Below are positions 25,631-35,420 of a DNA stretch of 51,388 nucleotides, piece after piece. The DNA comes from Candidatus Zhuqueibacterota bacterium. GTDB lineage: Bacteria > Zhuqueibacterota > Zhuqueibacteria > Residuimicrobiales > Krinioviventaceae. The notes under the pieces were generated by a model, which had not been told where the DNA came from, did no database searches, and saw only the letters and a program-made list of their open reading frames with translations. A program made the position numbers and the translations under genes. The DNA lies in NCBI GenBank assembly GCA_016928775.1, contig JAFGKD010000062.1:1-51388 (forward strand). The letters are read 5' to 3'. Positions within the stretch are counted from its first letter, which is position 1, and the number at the start of each line of letters is the position of its first letter.

Positions 25631-26914
25631 TCAAGATGATCTGCGTTCGATTCGTGCGCCAAGTGTTTGCAGTTTTTGTTCCAAATTCTCGTAGCCGCGA
25701 TCAATTTGCCTGATATTATAAATGACACTTTCACCTTGTGCACACAAAGCCGCAATAACCAAAGCCATACCGGCGCGTATGTCCGGGCTCGTCACCTGGC
25801 AACCGTATAATTGTGATGGCCCGACCACGACGACGCGATGTGGATCGCACAACACGATACGAGCGCCCATGCCAATAAGGTGATCGACAAAAAACATGCG
25901 TCCATCGTACATCTTTTCAAAAAACAAAATTGTACCGCTTGCCTGCGTCGCTGCAACAATGACAATGCTCATCAGATCGGTTGGAAAAGCAGGCCACGTA
26001 CCATCGTCAATTTTGGGAATGTCGCCGGCAAAATCCGGCTGGATGGTCAGTTTTTGGTTTTTTGGCATAAAGAGCTTGTCGTCCTGCACGTCAAATTCAA
26101 TGCCCAACTTTTTATACGTCGACCGGATAATGTACAGTTCCTCCGGATTCACTCCTTCAATTGTGATTGATGAATGAGTCACCGCTGCCAATACGATATA
26201 ACCGCCAATTTCCAGCAAATCTGATCCGATTGTATGTTCTGCGCCGTCCAATTCCTGCACGCCATCGATTTCTAAAATGTTCGCCCCGATACCGGAGATA
26301 CGCGCTCCCATCGAATTTAACAGATGTGTCAAGCCGACAACATGTGGCTCGCAGGCGGCATTTCGTATTGTCGAATGACCCTGAGACAAAGCCGCCGCCA
26401 TGATGGCATTCTCGGTCGCGGTTACGGATTGCTCTTCCAGGAAAATATCAGCGCCAATGAGTTTTTCTCTTTTAAGCGAGTATTTCCGATCGATCTCGCC
26501 AACCCGGGCACCCAATGATTTGAATGCCAGAAAATGATCATCCAACCGGCGTCGTCCAATGACATCGCCACCTGGCGGAGGCAAAATGACATGATCGAAA
26601 CGTGTAATCAGAGGTCCGGCCAATAAAATCGCCGCTCGCAATATTTTTGATTTCTCAACATCGAGCTCAGCAGCTCGTACCCCGCGACAACATATCTCAA
26701 AATCACTCGATGATAATTCTCTGATCTTTGCCCCCATGCTGCGCAAAATATCGAGCATAACGAGGACATCACCAATGCGGGGAACATTGCGAAGAAGAAC
26801 GGGCTCATCAGTGAGCAGACATGCGGCTAACGCGGGTAGTGCTTCATTCTTGTTGCCCTGCGCTTTGACCGTACCCTGCAAAGAAAAGCCACCCTGAATG
26901 ACAAATCGGTCCAT
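25631..26914 (-). CDS. murA: UDP-N-acetylglucosamine 1-carboxyvinyltransferase with Asp in place of the catalytic Cys
   Basis: MurA transfers enolpyruvate from phosphoenolpyruvate to UDP-GlcNAc. The 427-residue two-lobed protein keeps Lys22-Asn23 (GNKNEALP), the Arg of the loop (RRR at 121-123) and the FPTDLM motif holding the catalytic Asp. At the loop position of E. coli Cys115 the sequence reads PPGGDVIG, with Asp117. Cys-to-Asp MurA enzymes (Mycobacterium, Chlamydia, Borrelia) are active and resist fosfomycin, so intrinsic fosfomycin resistance is predicted. First gene of a murA-murB pair. Confidence 0.93.
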   Translation of the reverse strand: MDRFVIQGGFSLQGTVKAQGNKNEALPALAACLLTDEPVLLRNVPRIGDVLVMLDILRSMGAKIRELSSSDFEICCRGVRAAELDVEKSKILRAAILLAGPLITRFDHVILPPPGGDVIGRRRLDDHFLAFKSLGARVGEIDRKYSLKREKLIGADIFLEEQSVTATENAIMAAALSQGHSTIRNAACEPHVVGLTHLLNSMGARISGIGANILEIDGVQELDGAEHTIGSDLLEIGGYIVLAAVTHSSITIEGVNPEELYIIRSTYKKLGIEFDVQDDKLFMPKNQKLTIQPDFAGDIPKIDDGTWPAFPTDLMSIVIVAATQASGTILFFEKMYDGRMFFVDHLIGMGARIVLCDPHRVVVVGPSQLYGCQVTSPDIRAGMALVIAALCAQGESVIYNIRQIDRGYENLEQKLQTLGARIERRSS

Positions 26915-27010
26915 GTCGTAATCCTGTCAAATTGGTCTCCAAACAGGATCAAGGTAATCATTTCAGGAAAAATATAAAACAAATTTAGGCACGATCAGAT
27001 CAGGATATGA

Positions 27011-27643
27011 CTAAAAGCGACCAATTTTGAAAGCGAGATTAAAGGTGAGGCCCGAGAGGTCTTTATTGTCGAGCCCAATCAAGTCAACCCGATTGGCAAG
27101 CCGATAGGATAAACCGGCGGCAAGGCGAAAGCTGGACGTAATATTGAGCACAGCACTCAGGCCCGGCTCGAAAATCACGAATGTATCATCCTGATTATAT
27201 TTGGCTCGGTACTCCGGATCGCGATAAAAGGCCTGACCAAAGCCGAGCAGCATCTGTCCTTCGAAATGTACAAGTTTGTGTGAATTGTGAATATAGCCCA
27301 AAAGCACACCGCCATAATTATTGACAAGCACCAGGCCTTCAACAGGAAATACCTTTGGCGCATCCACAACAGTTGCCAGGCCGTTATAACCAAGTCCCAG
27401 AAAATATGTTTTATTGAGCACCAGACAAACCTCCCCGCCGATCAGCAGGCTTGCTTTTTGCTCCGGCCCGACCTGCGACACTTTCAGGAGAGCTGCACCG
27501 TAAATGGCATGCTGTACTGGTTCAGTTAATAGTGTCTTATCCGAGGTTTGAAAGCCGTTTTTTGTGGTGTCAGTTGCGACGTCTTGCGCAAGCAGCATTA
27601 ACGGGAGCGCGTACACTAAAATGAAAAAACAGTATCTTTTCAT
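27011..27643 (-). CDS. small exported beta-barrel-like protein, paralogue 1
   Basis: No named family recognised. A 210-residue exported protein: signal peptide 1-19 (MLLAQ end), then alternating glycine- and aromatic-rich strands ending in NLAFKIGRF, with a terminal Phe as in outer-membrane barrels. Its last 60 residues align with the neighbouring gene at 27745 (shared FEP/AEPG, NITS.FR, YR and a K.G.F end), so the two are tandem duplicates. ATG 27643 gives a proper signal peptide. It lies at the end of the TonB/ExbBD gene run. Confidence 0.65.
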   Translation of the reverse strand: MKRYCFFILVYALPLMLLAQDVATDTTKNGFQTSDKTLLTEPVQHAIYGAALLKVSQVGPEQKASLLIGGEVCLVLNKTYFLGLGYNGLATVVDAPKVFPVEGLVLVNNYGGVLLGYIHNSHKLVHFEGQMLLGFGQAFYRDPEYRAKYNQDDTFVIFEPGLSAVLNITSSFRLAAGLSYRLANRVDLIGLDNKDLSGLTFNLAFKIGRF

Positions 27644-27744
27644 AAAAGCCTCATGATGCCCTTGGTTTTGCAAGTAGGTCATTTTTTGCAAACTGTCTAT
27701 AACACCAAAATGTACATCAAGAGAGGCTTTTTGCAGATGTTTAG

Positions 27745-28350
27745 TTAAAAGGCACCAAATTTCAAGACAACTTGACCGCTAAAATTCATCAAATCAGAAT
27801 TGGTCATGCCGGGTAAATCGACTCCTTGAACAAAGCGATAAGTACCGCCGACTCCGACACGGAAGAACGATGTAATATTGAATACAATATTGATGCCGGG
27901 TTCCGCGATAAAAAAGCCGTCGCCATTCTGTTCATCGTTCAATTCATTTTTCAATCGATAGTCCACGCCGCCGCCGCCGAGGATGCTGAAAATTTCATAA
28001 TGGATGAGGTCGTCTGAATTGCTGATGAAAGCGATCAGCAAACCGCCGTATCCAAAATCGAGCACATGCGGTTGAGGTTCGCCGTCAAAAGTGCGTACCT
28101 CGTACCAATTGACGTTTACATTGTTCACCAAACCATAACCGCCGCCACCAATGACCAATTTGTGATCAATGATCCAGCCACCTTGTCCCCCCATCAAAAA
28201 ACCGCCATCATTATTCGGGCCAATTTGCGTAAACTTGAAGACTGGCCCGCCATAGCCGCCATGATCCACATGCCCACTGACCAGTGTCTGTTCCTTTGCT
28301 ACCAATGGTAGCATGCTTGAAAAGAGTAACAGCACAAATAAATGCTTCAT
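27745..28350 (-). CDS. small exported glycine-rich barrel-like protein, paralogue 2
   Basis: A 201-residue exported protein with a signal peptide (1-19, LPLVAKE) followed by Gly-rich strands (GGYGGPVFKF, GGFLMGGQGGWII, GGGGYGL) and an ending VVLKFGAF that suits an outer-membrane beta-barrel. It is a diverged duplicate of the gene at 27011. ATG 28350 has a strong AAAGGAGCTGGGATT ribosome site, which decides it over longer frames. It comes after tonB in the same direction with a 114-bp gap. Confidence 0.65.
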   Translation of the reverse strand: MKHLFVLLLFSSMLPLVAKEQTLVSGHVDHGGYGGPVFKFTQIGPNNDGGFLMGGQGGWIIDHKLVIGGGGYGLVNNVNVNWYEVRTFDGEPQPHVLDFGYGGLLIAFISNSDDLIHYEIFSILGGGGVDYRLKNELNDEQNGDGFFIAEPGINIVFNITSFFRVGVGGTYRFVQGVDLPGMTNSDLMNFSGQVVLKFGAF

Positions 28351-28464
28351 AATCCCAGCTCCTTTTAAATGAAAAACAGGGATTTTTACGATTTTAACAA
28401 TTGATGGTTTCAGAGAGTAAAAGAGGTCCAATAAAAAATTTGAATGCCGTGTGCTTTTTGTCTT

Positions 28465-29286
28465 TCATTCAAGCTTGTAAACGAATGTGATAATCCCTTC
28501 AACATTTCGCTGCTCTTCGTCGGGTGGCAGGGCGCTGAATCGCCACTGACGGATTGCTTTCATGGTGATCTCTTCCAGAGTGGGATCGCCCTTTTGCACC
28601 GGAATCATGGCGCCAATGCGACCGTCCGGCAACACCCAGAATCGAATTTTAACAACAGCCTCGCGCTGCAATCCTGATGGATATTCGGGCAAGATTTGCT
28701 TGAGAATTGTGCGTTTCGATGCATCACCTTCCAGCGTGTAAGGTTGAGTATTGGTATTGACACCAACATCGCTGGCCGGTGAGGCGGTTTTGCCGGTTTC
28801 GGTCGATTCAAGGGGTTCTGAAAAAGCCTTACCGTCTGATCCTCGTTCTGCAACCTCTTTGCGCATCGCATCCGAATCGTATACATCCTCATGCGGAGTC
28901 AATTTCGAATCATCTTGTTTTGGGGTCAATTTCCCGGATTGCCGTCGCGTAATTTCCGGTTCTTCTTCCTCTAACATCCGGCGTTCCGGGAGATTCACCG
29001 GTGGAGCGGCGGCCTCCTTTGGCGGTTGCACCGCTGCCGGCGATGGGGGTGTTGACTCCGCCGGCTGCTCTGCTTCTGTTTGTACTGCTCTTGTTTTTGG
29101 CGGAATCGCTGGTCGAGAAGCACGGCTTGTCGTCGCTGCTACGAAACCAATTTCGGCAAACTCCTGCTCCGGCAAGTCCAGTCCCGATCGAATGAGCAAA
29201 AACAACATCAGCAGAATGACATGAAATGTGACTGACAGTAGCACTGATTTATCGAATTCAGACAATTTTTCAAGAACTTTTTTCAT
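28465..29286 (-). CDS. TonB-type energy transducer
   Basis: A 273-residue periplasm-spanning protein: short cytoplasmic N-terminus, one membrane helix (about 14-36, SVTFHVILLMLFLLI with the conserved His), a Pro/Glu-rich linker (about 50-190) and a C-terminal TonB domain (about 195-273, ILPEYPSGLQREAVVKIRF ... RQWRFSALP). It couples the proton-motive force captured by ExbB-ExbD to an outer-membrane partner. It lies 15 bp after exbD, so the three form one motor unit. Confidence 0.88.
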   Translation of the reverse strand: MKKVLEKLSEFDKSVLLSVTFHVILLMLFLLIRSGLDLPEQEFAEIGFVAATTSRASRPAIPPKTRAVQTEAEQPAESTPPSPAAVQPPKEAAAPPVNLPERRMLEEEEPEITRRQSGKLTPKQDDSKLTPHEDVYDSDAMRKEVAERGSDGKAFSEPLESTETGKTASPASDVGVNTNTQPYTLEGDASKRTILKQILPEYPSGLQREAVVKIRFWVLPDGRIGAMIPVQKGDPTLEEITMKAIRQWRFSALPPDEEQRNVEGIITFVYKLE

Positions 29287-29301
29287 ATTTAAAACCAGGT
29301 A

Positions 29302-29709
29302 TTATAATATTGCATCCGTCGCGATCATAAACCGCTCCGCACCGGCAAGCTTGGCGAGGTCAATAATGCGAATCGTCGCTTCAAGCGATAAATCTTTGTC
29401 GGCGCGAATGACCACCAGTCTGGAGGGGTTTTCTGTAAGCAATTGCCGCAATTGGGTTGCCAACTCGTCGCGCGTTACTTGTGTCTGGTTGAGATACAGC
29501 CGCTCCTGTCGTGTGACCGTCAGAAAAATTTTATCCGATTCGTCTTGTGCCCCGGTTGCCGCTTTGGGCAATTTTACTTTGATGCCGGGTTGCACGACAA
29601 ATGACGAGGTGAGTAAAAAGAAAATCAATAGCAACAGGACTATATCCGTCAACGAAATTGTGGAAAAGTTGACAATGCGCTTACGCGATGTTTCTATTTT
29701 CATTCGCAT
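29302..29709 (-). CDS. exbD: ExbD/TolR-family proton channel subunit
   Basis: A 135-residue protein with one N-terminal membrane helix preceded by NFSTISLTDIVLLLLIFFLLTSSF (Asp of the TD motif is the proton-carrying residue) and a small periplasmic domain (about 60-135). ATG at 29709 (or 29703) lies inside the 3' end of exbB, a 29-bp overlap that suggests translational coupling; a longer open frame upstream is a shadow of exbB. Confidence 0.88.
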   Translation of the reverse strand: MRMKIETSRKRIVNFSTISLTDIVLLLLIFFLLTSSFVVQPGIKVKLPKAATGAQDESDKIFLTVTRQERLYLNQTQVTRDELATQLRQLLTENPSRLVVIRADKDLSLEATIRIIDLAKLAGAERFMIATDAIL

Positions 29710-30322
29710 ACTCCCTGTCAAGTAATGTGTCCATAAAATCGTTCGAGCTTTCCTGCATCTCAAACACGTGGTGTTCCACCTTGCTCTGCAGCCAGTTGTA
29801 AAAGATGAGCGCTGGAATACCAACAGATAATCCGGCCGCGGTTGTAATGAGCGCCTCCCAAATGCCACCGGCCAAAACGCTTGCATCCACACTGCCGCCG
29901 AGGTTTTGCACTTGCATAAAAGCCCGAATCATGCCCGTGACCGTGCCTAAAAAACCAATCAGAGGAGCAATGGCAGCAACAGTCCCCAGGATGCCAAGAT
30001 TGCGTTCGAGATGATAGACTTCCGATTGTGCGGCGGCTTCGATGGCTTCCTTGATTTCCTCGCGCGGCCGATTGTGCTTGACCAGGCCCGCGACGGTAAT
30101 TTTCGCAATAGGGCCGGGTGTATTTTTCGCAAATTCAATAGCTTCCTCAACACGACCGCGCAATAGCATGTTTTTCACCTGCAGGACGAACGTTCGGGTA
30201 TTGATTTTGATCTTTCGTAGCGACAAAAGGCGCTCAAATAAAATCGCGACCGCAATGAGCGAGCAGAGCGCTATAGGGATCATCATAAAGCCACCTTTGA
30301 TGATAATCTGAAAAATGGACAT
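29681..30322 (-). CDS. exbB: ExbB/TolQ/MotA-type proton channel
   Basis: A 213-residue inner-membrane protein with three helices: about 10-32, and two in the C-terminal half (GILGTVAAIAPLIGFLGTV and the segment with EALITTAAGLSVGIPALI). The Gly/Thr-rich signatures are those of ExbB/TolQ. It forms the stator pentamer with ExbD. It is directly preceded by an outer-membrane barrel gene (50-bp gap), suggesting a dedicated partner. Confidence 0.9.
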   Translation of the reverse strand: MSIFQIIIKGGFMMIPIALCSLIAVAILFERLLSLRKIKINTRTFVLQVKNMLLRGRVEEAIEFAKNTPGPIAKITVAGLVKHNRPREEIKEAIEAAAQSEVYHLERNLGILGTVAAIAPLIGFLGTVTGMIRAFMQVQNLGGSVDASVLAGGIWEALITTAAGLSVGIPALIFYNWLQSKVEHHVFEMQESSNDFMDTLLDREYANENRNIA

Positions 30323-30371
30323 GTGTGTCTCTCCTGGTTAGATAAGGACCATCTGCAATTCTTGTTTCAGT

Positions 30372-32108
30372 TTATAACCTGACTCGGATACCACCGAGCA
30401 CAACTATTCCTGTCTCCGGATAGCCTTCCCATACAACATATTTTGTATCCAGCACATTATGCGCAGAAAGTAAAGCGCTAATCCTCTTGCTGATATCGTA
30501 GCTGAGATCAATATGCAACAATCCGTGTGCAGGGAATGCATCATCGGTGACAATATTTTTTTTGCGCTGGCCAACAATGTCAGCGGTTAATGTCAGATTC
30601 AGGTCGGGCAACAGTTGAATAGAAGCGCGAACTGGAATTCGGAAATCCGGCCGATAAGGTAAACGATTCAATGTGTTATCCGAACCTTGTGTCACATTAT
30701 CAGAGATGCGATCCGAATAATCGATAAAGGAGGCCTGCAGTCTTGTGTTTTTGCTGATTTCTGCGACAACACCCAACTCGACCTCGGAAAGTTTTGTGTC
30801 CGAAATCGGAAGACGGGAAAAGAGTCCGCTTGTTGTATCAACCTGCCAGTAAAACATTTCTCGCATCCATTGGCGGGAAAAGCTGCCTCTAAATTTTATA
30901 TGTTCAGTGATTTTTACATCACCTCTGAGCGTAAAGGCAAAATTTTCCGTCGTTGGCTGTTGCGACACCCGATGTGCGACATAAGCATTGTCTTGCCAGT
31001 ACGCCGCAAACATATTGTTCATGTAACCGCTTGAAAGATGCAGGCTCAAGCCAACTTGAGCGCTGGGGATGAAATTAATGCGCCCGTACGGCGCGATGCG
31101 GCTTTTACTGTCCAATGAATCGAGCGTATAAACTTGAAAATCGGCGCCGAGTGCAGCGGTGAAATAACTGGACAGAGGCTGCAATAGTTCCACACCAATT
31201 GTTCCAAAGCCGCTTTGCGAACGAGCACTATCCATTTGCGTTTCGAGCGTTTCACGAACATAGCGGCCTCTGGTCTGCAACTGCGTTTTTTTATATTGTG
31301 TCGTATAGTCAAAGTGCACATCATAGTAAAAGACATCGGATTTATCGATCTCGCGCCCGCTGCTATCCGAGCTCATCGCGAGACCGCCGAATTCGACGCC
31401 CAGGTTGCCGTCGGACAAGCTGTTTACATCGTACTGCAGGTTGGCTGACAACCAGCCGGTTCCGGCATTTCGTACGGCATTATCGGTTCGATAACCGCTT
31501 TTTTGCAATCCCCGATTGTGACGAGAATACTCCGCCTTGAACAGCGCTTTGACTTTGGGCGCGACTTCATAGCTAAAGGTGCCGGATAATCCCGCCTCAC
31601 CGTATTTTGAATTGATGAACTGCCCGTCACTGCGACCAAACCAAACATACGCCGCCGCATCTCCCTGTTTGAGGCGCTGCCAGGCGCCGGTCTCGCCTTC
31701 CACGGTAAAATATGAACCGCCTTTTATCTTGGCCCAGATTTGGCGAATTGCCAGACTGTCTGCTTTTTCAAAATGTGGTTTTTTCTCGGCTCGCCGAAAC
31801 CATGTCGATACGGGTTCATAGGCAGCTTCTTCGCGAACCAATGACGGCGATTCGGGCGTCAATTCCTTTTTACTTTTTACTGTTCGATGATACTGATCTT
31901 TTCCCAGAATCAGGACATCCGGCAATTCAAGCTTTGGCTCTCTGGGGTCCGGTTTTTTTGCGGGCGGTGGTTGATAGCACGTCGTGTCTGATGGCACTGT
32001 TATATCCGTCTGCGGCGTCGATTTTTGTGCCAGCGCTGGCAGTGAGATGAGCAAAATGGAAAAGATGTATCCAAGTATGGGTCTATTTATATATATTCTG
32101 TCACTCAT
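30372..32108 (-). CDS. outer-membrane beta-barrel related to TonB-dependent receptors, lacking a plug
   Basis: A 578-residue exported protein: signal peptide to about residue 27 (LPALAQ), a Pro/Lys-rich periplasmic stretch with ELPDVLILGKD (about 60-75, a possible TonB-box-like segment), then from about 130 a long series of amphipathic strands with aromatic girdles, ending in ETGIVVLGGIRVRL. The C-terminal strands (NVLDTKYVVWEGYPETG) resemble TonB-dependent receptors, but the 100-150 residue plug domain is not seen. Encoded between the TPR protein and exbB, it is probably the target of this TonB motor. Function unknown. Confidence 0.7.
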   Translation of the reverse strand: MSDRIYINRPILGYIFSILLISLPALAQKSTPQTDITVPSDTTCYQPPPAKKPDPREPKLELPDVLILGKDQYHRTVKSKKELTPESPSLVREEAAYEPVSTWFRRAEKKPHFEKADSLAIRQIWAKIKGGSYFTVEGETGAWQRLKQGDAAAYVWFGRSDGQFINSKYGEAGLSGTFSYEVAPKVKALFKAEYSRHNRGLQKSGYRTDNAVRNAGTGWLSANLQYDVNSLSDGNLGVEFGGLAMSSDSSGREIDKSDVFYYDVHFDYTTQYKKTQLQTRGRYVRETLETQMDSARSQSGFGTIGVELLQPLSSYFTAALGADFQVYTLDSLDSKSRIAPYGRINFIPSAQVGLSLHLSSGYMNNMFAAYWQDNAYVAHRVSQQPTTENFAFTLRGDVKITEHIKFRGSFSRQWMREMFYWQVDTTSGLFSRLPISDTKLSEVELGVVAEISKNTRLQASFIDYSDRISDNVTQGSDNTLNRLPYRPDFRIPVRASIQLLPDLNLTLTADIVGQRKKNIVTDDAFPAHGLLHIDLSYDISKRISALLSAHNVLDTKYVVWEGYPETGIVVLGGIRVRL

Positions 32109-32173
32109 AGCAATCTTTGTTTTCCTGTTCCCTGGATTTTAGTGCCGACATACGACATTTCTATACCCTGGCG

Positions 32174-35100
32174 CTATTGGCCGATTAGGGCGTTAAGCCG
32201 TTCTTTGGCTTTATTGACATATTCGGTTTCGTTGGGATAGTCGCGCAAAATGGAATTATACAGGCGGCGGGCGTCATCAATTCGCTCCAATTGTTCGTTG
32301 CATAAAGCGGCCTGGTAAACACTGCGCGCCGCCCAGGTCGTTTCACTGCCAAAAAGATATTTGACCTTGAGATAAGCAACGGCGGCTGATTTAAGATCGC
32401 CCTGTCCTCTGTACCCTTCACCCAGGAGAAACTGCGCTTCAGCGGCAACGTCTTTGTCCGCTTCATTGATAACCTCATTGAGATTGTCCATCGCTGTGGG
32501 GAAACGTTTGAGCTGCAATAAAACACGAGCCAGTCCAATTTTTGCTTTCTGTTGCGTGCGCGGAGCGGGCGCCTTGTTGATGACATCGATAAAATAAGTT
32601 TGCGCTTTTTCGTACTCGCCGGATTCCAAATGAGCGATGCCAATTTTGTAGGATGCTTCACCAGCATTTGGACTCGACGAATAGTCATTGATAATACGCT
32701 GATAATAGTCGATGGCCGGATTGTACGCTTTTTGATCAAGCAAAATATCCCCGGCCTTTAACAGCGCATCGGGCGTCATCGTTGCATCCGGATGATCTGT
32801 CCATTGCTTTTCAAACGCCGCCAATGATGCATCCGGATTATTCAGGCTGAGGTAACAATCGCCTATATAAAAATGAGCGTTTTGTGCCGATTCAGAATCG
32901 GGATAGTCGCGTATGATTTGGTTGTACTGCGATATGGCCTGATCGAACTGTTGCATATTTTGTGAAAATGCAGCTTTGCTCATCAGGATTTCTGCAGCTT
33001 TATTTTTATCATCAAGATTTTGTAAAAGCTGATCGACGGCATCCATGGCTTCGGCGGAATCCCCCTTTTGCAGCATTGCTTGTTGCATGCCGGTCACCGC
33101 GTCATCAACCAGGTTACTCTCCGGATACTCTTTGATCACTTTTTTATAAAAAACGATGGCTTGATCGTAATTGCCAAGATTATAATAAGAATCACCGATA
33201 AAGTAGGTGGCCTCAGCAACCAGGTCACTGCCAGGATAGCGTGTAGTCAAAACGGAAAAATCAGCGATTGCGGTTTCATAATCAGTCATGCGAAAAGCCG
33301 AGCGTCCACTCATGTTCAGCGCTTGTGAGGCAAAGGGTGATGATGGATACGAGTGATGTACTTTGGTGAATGCCGTTCGCGCCGCCTCGAACTGTTCCTC
33401 CCGATAATAACAGAGGGCAATCTGATACTGTGCTTCAGCCAGGAGCGCTTTATCGTCAGTTTGTCGCACTACATTTTCATAGGCTGCGCGCGCGCGCGAG
33501 TAGGCGCGGGCATTGAACAGCGCGTCCGCTTCGCGCATCGTCGCATCCACCGCAACAGTGACATTGCCAGCTTGTTGAGATGCCCTGGCAAATGCCTGCG
33601 ACGCTTCGGTGAATCGCCCCAGTTCCTGCGCCGAATAGCCGAGTCCATAATGCGCTTCAGCTATTCGCTCGGATTGGGGATAGGACTCGATATACTTTTG
33701 ATAATACGCGTAAGCATTTTTATAGTCGGATATCTTGTAATATGATTCCGCCTTCCAAAAGAGAGCGTTTTCAGCGACTGGACTTTGGGGATAGTGGGAG
33801 AGGACAATATCGAATTGAGTTATCGCGCCATGATAATCCGCGTTTTTGAATTTAATCCAGCCTGTTTTGTGTGCGGCGGCAGCTTTAAGCTCGGGATCGT
33901 CAAAAAGCTCGGCAGTCATTTGAAAAGCTTTTTCCGCCTCCGCCAAATCGTCTAACGCTAAAAAGCATTCGCCAATCATCAACGACGCTTCCGGTGCCAC
34001 CGCTGCATCGCTATAGTCTTTGGCAATGGTGATGAACTTGAGCTGAGCTGCCTGATACTGATTTTGACGAAATTCAAGGGAAGCCAATTCAAACAAAGCG
34101 TTCGGGAAATCTTTGCTTTCCGAATAATTTTTTGTCACCTGGTAAAAGGCGGCGGTTGCTTGTTCGTTATTGTCGACAAGCAGATAATTCCGTCCCGCCT
34201 GGAAATAGCTTGATGCGACGAGCGCACGATCGTCGCTCAGCGTCGGGACGCGTGAAAAGGCCGCTGCCGCCTCGGCATATTTTTTCAGCTCGTGATACGC
34301 CCATCCCAGACTGTATTGTGCATCATCTTTGAATTCGCTTGTTGTGAGCTTAATTATAGATGAATACGCGGTTATTGATTTATTAAATTCGCCTTTGCGA
34401 TAAAAAGATTCGCCGATAAAATATTGCGCTTCACCTAATAAGGGACTCTCGGGATATGATTTTATCGCATTTGACAAACTGGCTATTGCGTCAGAATAAT
34501 TTCCCATACCATAGTATGTAAAGCCAATTCGATAAGCGGCTTGCGGAATCAACGGGCTGGAAGCGTGCGTCTCCATCAATTGCTTGTATGCGCGCATTGC
34601 TTCATTCCATTTGCCCATTTCCTCATAGATGTAAGCGGCGGAATAAAAAGCATAATCCGCCAATTCACCCTGCGGATCTCTCTCATAAAGACGCGCATAG
34701 TAGGTCAATGCCTCTTGCTGTTCGCCGTTGCGATAATGCGCCTCGCCGAGCCAGTACAAGACATTCGGGTAAAGCGGACTGGTCGCATGTTGCTCAAGAA
34801 ACAGATTGAGCGCTGTAATTGCTTCGTCGTTTTGCCCGGCATTAACCAGTGACTCGCCGATTCGAAACATGGATTTATCGCGCAATCCAATCGCGGGATA
34901 GTTGCTTAATAACTCACGATAGGCAGCAACGGCGCGACTAAAATCCTGTTTTTGAAAATAGCACTCACCCACCAAAAAAAGCGCCTCTTCCGCATACGCG
35001 CTTGTTTTATAATGCTGCAGAAAATCACGAAATTGATCAGCCGCCAGGTCATACAACTTGTCGTTGAACATGCCCTTGGCGGTGTAAAAAGCTTGCTCCG

Positions 35101-35221
35101 CTTTTTCCGCATGTGTTTGTGCGGCAACCATGCCGAAACATACCATGAAGAAAATAGAGGCGGAAATCAAAAACCTGAATCGAAAAAGTGGTCGTCTACT
35201 CATCAATTTTTTCTTTATCAT
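32174..35221 (-). CDS. 1015-residue exported TPR-repeat protein
   Basis: A signal peptide (about 1-34) precedes some 25 tetratricopeptide-like repeats covering nearly the whole chain, with the recurrent pattern A.Y.IG..Y...G.Y..AI..Y..V....P.S (YbgF/BamD-like, e.g. LVGECYFQKQDFSRAVAAYRELL, quoted in pieces). Repeats of this kind are protein-binding solenoids in the periplasm. Distantly similar long TPR proteins accompany TonB/ExbBD-type loci in Bacteroidota-like genomes, from my general knowledge. It is the first gene of the run leading to the barrel and exbB-exbD-tonB. Start at 35221 or at ATG 35203. Confidence 0.75.
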   Translation of the reverse strand: MIKKKLMSRRPLFRFRFLISASIFFMVCFGMVAAQTHAEKAEQAFYTAKGMFNDKLYDLAADQFRDFLQHYKTSAYAEEALFLVGECYFQKQDFSRAVAAYRELLSNYPAIGLRDKSMFRIGESLVNAGQNDEAITALNLFLEQHATSPLYPNVLYWLGEAHYRNGEQQEALTYYARLYERDPQGELADYAFYSAAYIYEEMGKWNEAMRAYKQLMETHASSPLIPQAAYRIGFTYYGMGNYSDAIASLSNAIKSYPESPLLGEAQYFIGESFYRKGEFNKSITAYSSIIKLTTSEFKDDAQYSLGWAYHELKKYAEAAAAFSRVPTLSDDRALVASSYFQAGRNYLLVDNNEQATAAFYQVTKNYSESKDFPNALFELASLEFRQNQYQAAQLKFITIAKDYSDAAVAPEASLMIGECFLALDDLAEAEKAFQMTAELFDDPELKAAAAHKTGWIKFKNADYHGAITQFDIVLSHYPQSPVAENALFWKAESYYKISDYKNAYAYYQKYIESYPQSERIAEAHYGLGYSAQELGRFTEASQAFARASQQAGNVTVAVDATMREADALFNARAYSRARAAYENVVRQTDDKALLAEAQYQIALCYYREEQFEAARTAFTKVHHSYPSSPFASQALNMSGRSAFRMTDYETAIADFSVLTTRYPGSDLVAEATYFIGDSYYNLGNYDQAIVFYKKVIKEYPESNLVDDAVTGMQQAMLQKGDSAEAMDAVDQLLQNLDDKNKAAEILMSKAAFSQNMQQFDQAISQYNQIIRDYPDSESAQNAHFYIGDCYLSLNNPDASLAAFEKQWTDHPDATMTPDALLKAGDILLDQKAYNPAIDYYQRIINDYSSSPNAGEASYKIGIAHLESGEYEKAQTYFIDVINKAPAPRTQQKAKIGLARVLLQLKRFPTAMDNLNEVINEADKDVAAEAQFLLGEGYRGQGDLKSAAVAYLKVKYLFGSETTWAARSVYQAALCNEQLERIDDARRLYNSILRDYPNETEYVNKAKERLNALIGQ

Positions 35222-35420
35222 GCAGTTTTAAAATTAATTATAAGACGCGAAATAATTTATCAAGTTCCGTGAAACTTGTTTCTCAAACATTACAATTTAT
35301 TCTTGGAAATTGCAAGCGCATTTGCAAAAAGAGATGGAATAACTATTGAAACTATGCTGTTAAACTTATCCACCTTTAAACGAGGTGGCTAGAGAACAAG
35401 AAAAAATGGAGCCTATAGAT

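Noticed and set aside
29710..29892. Long N-terminal extension of exbD
   Set aside because: It is the shadow of exbB; the helix expected at the ExbD N-terminus starts only after ATG 29709.
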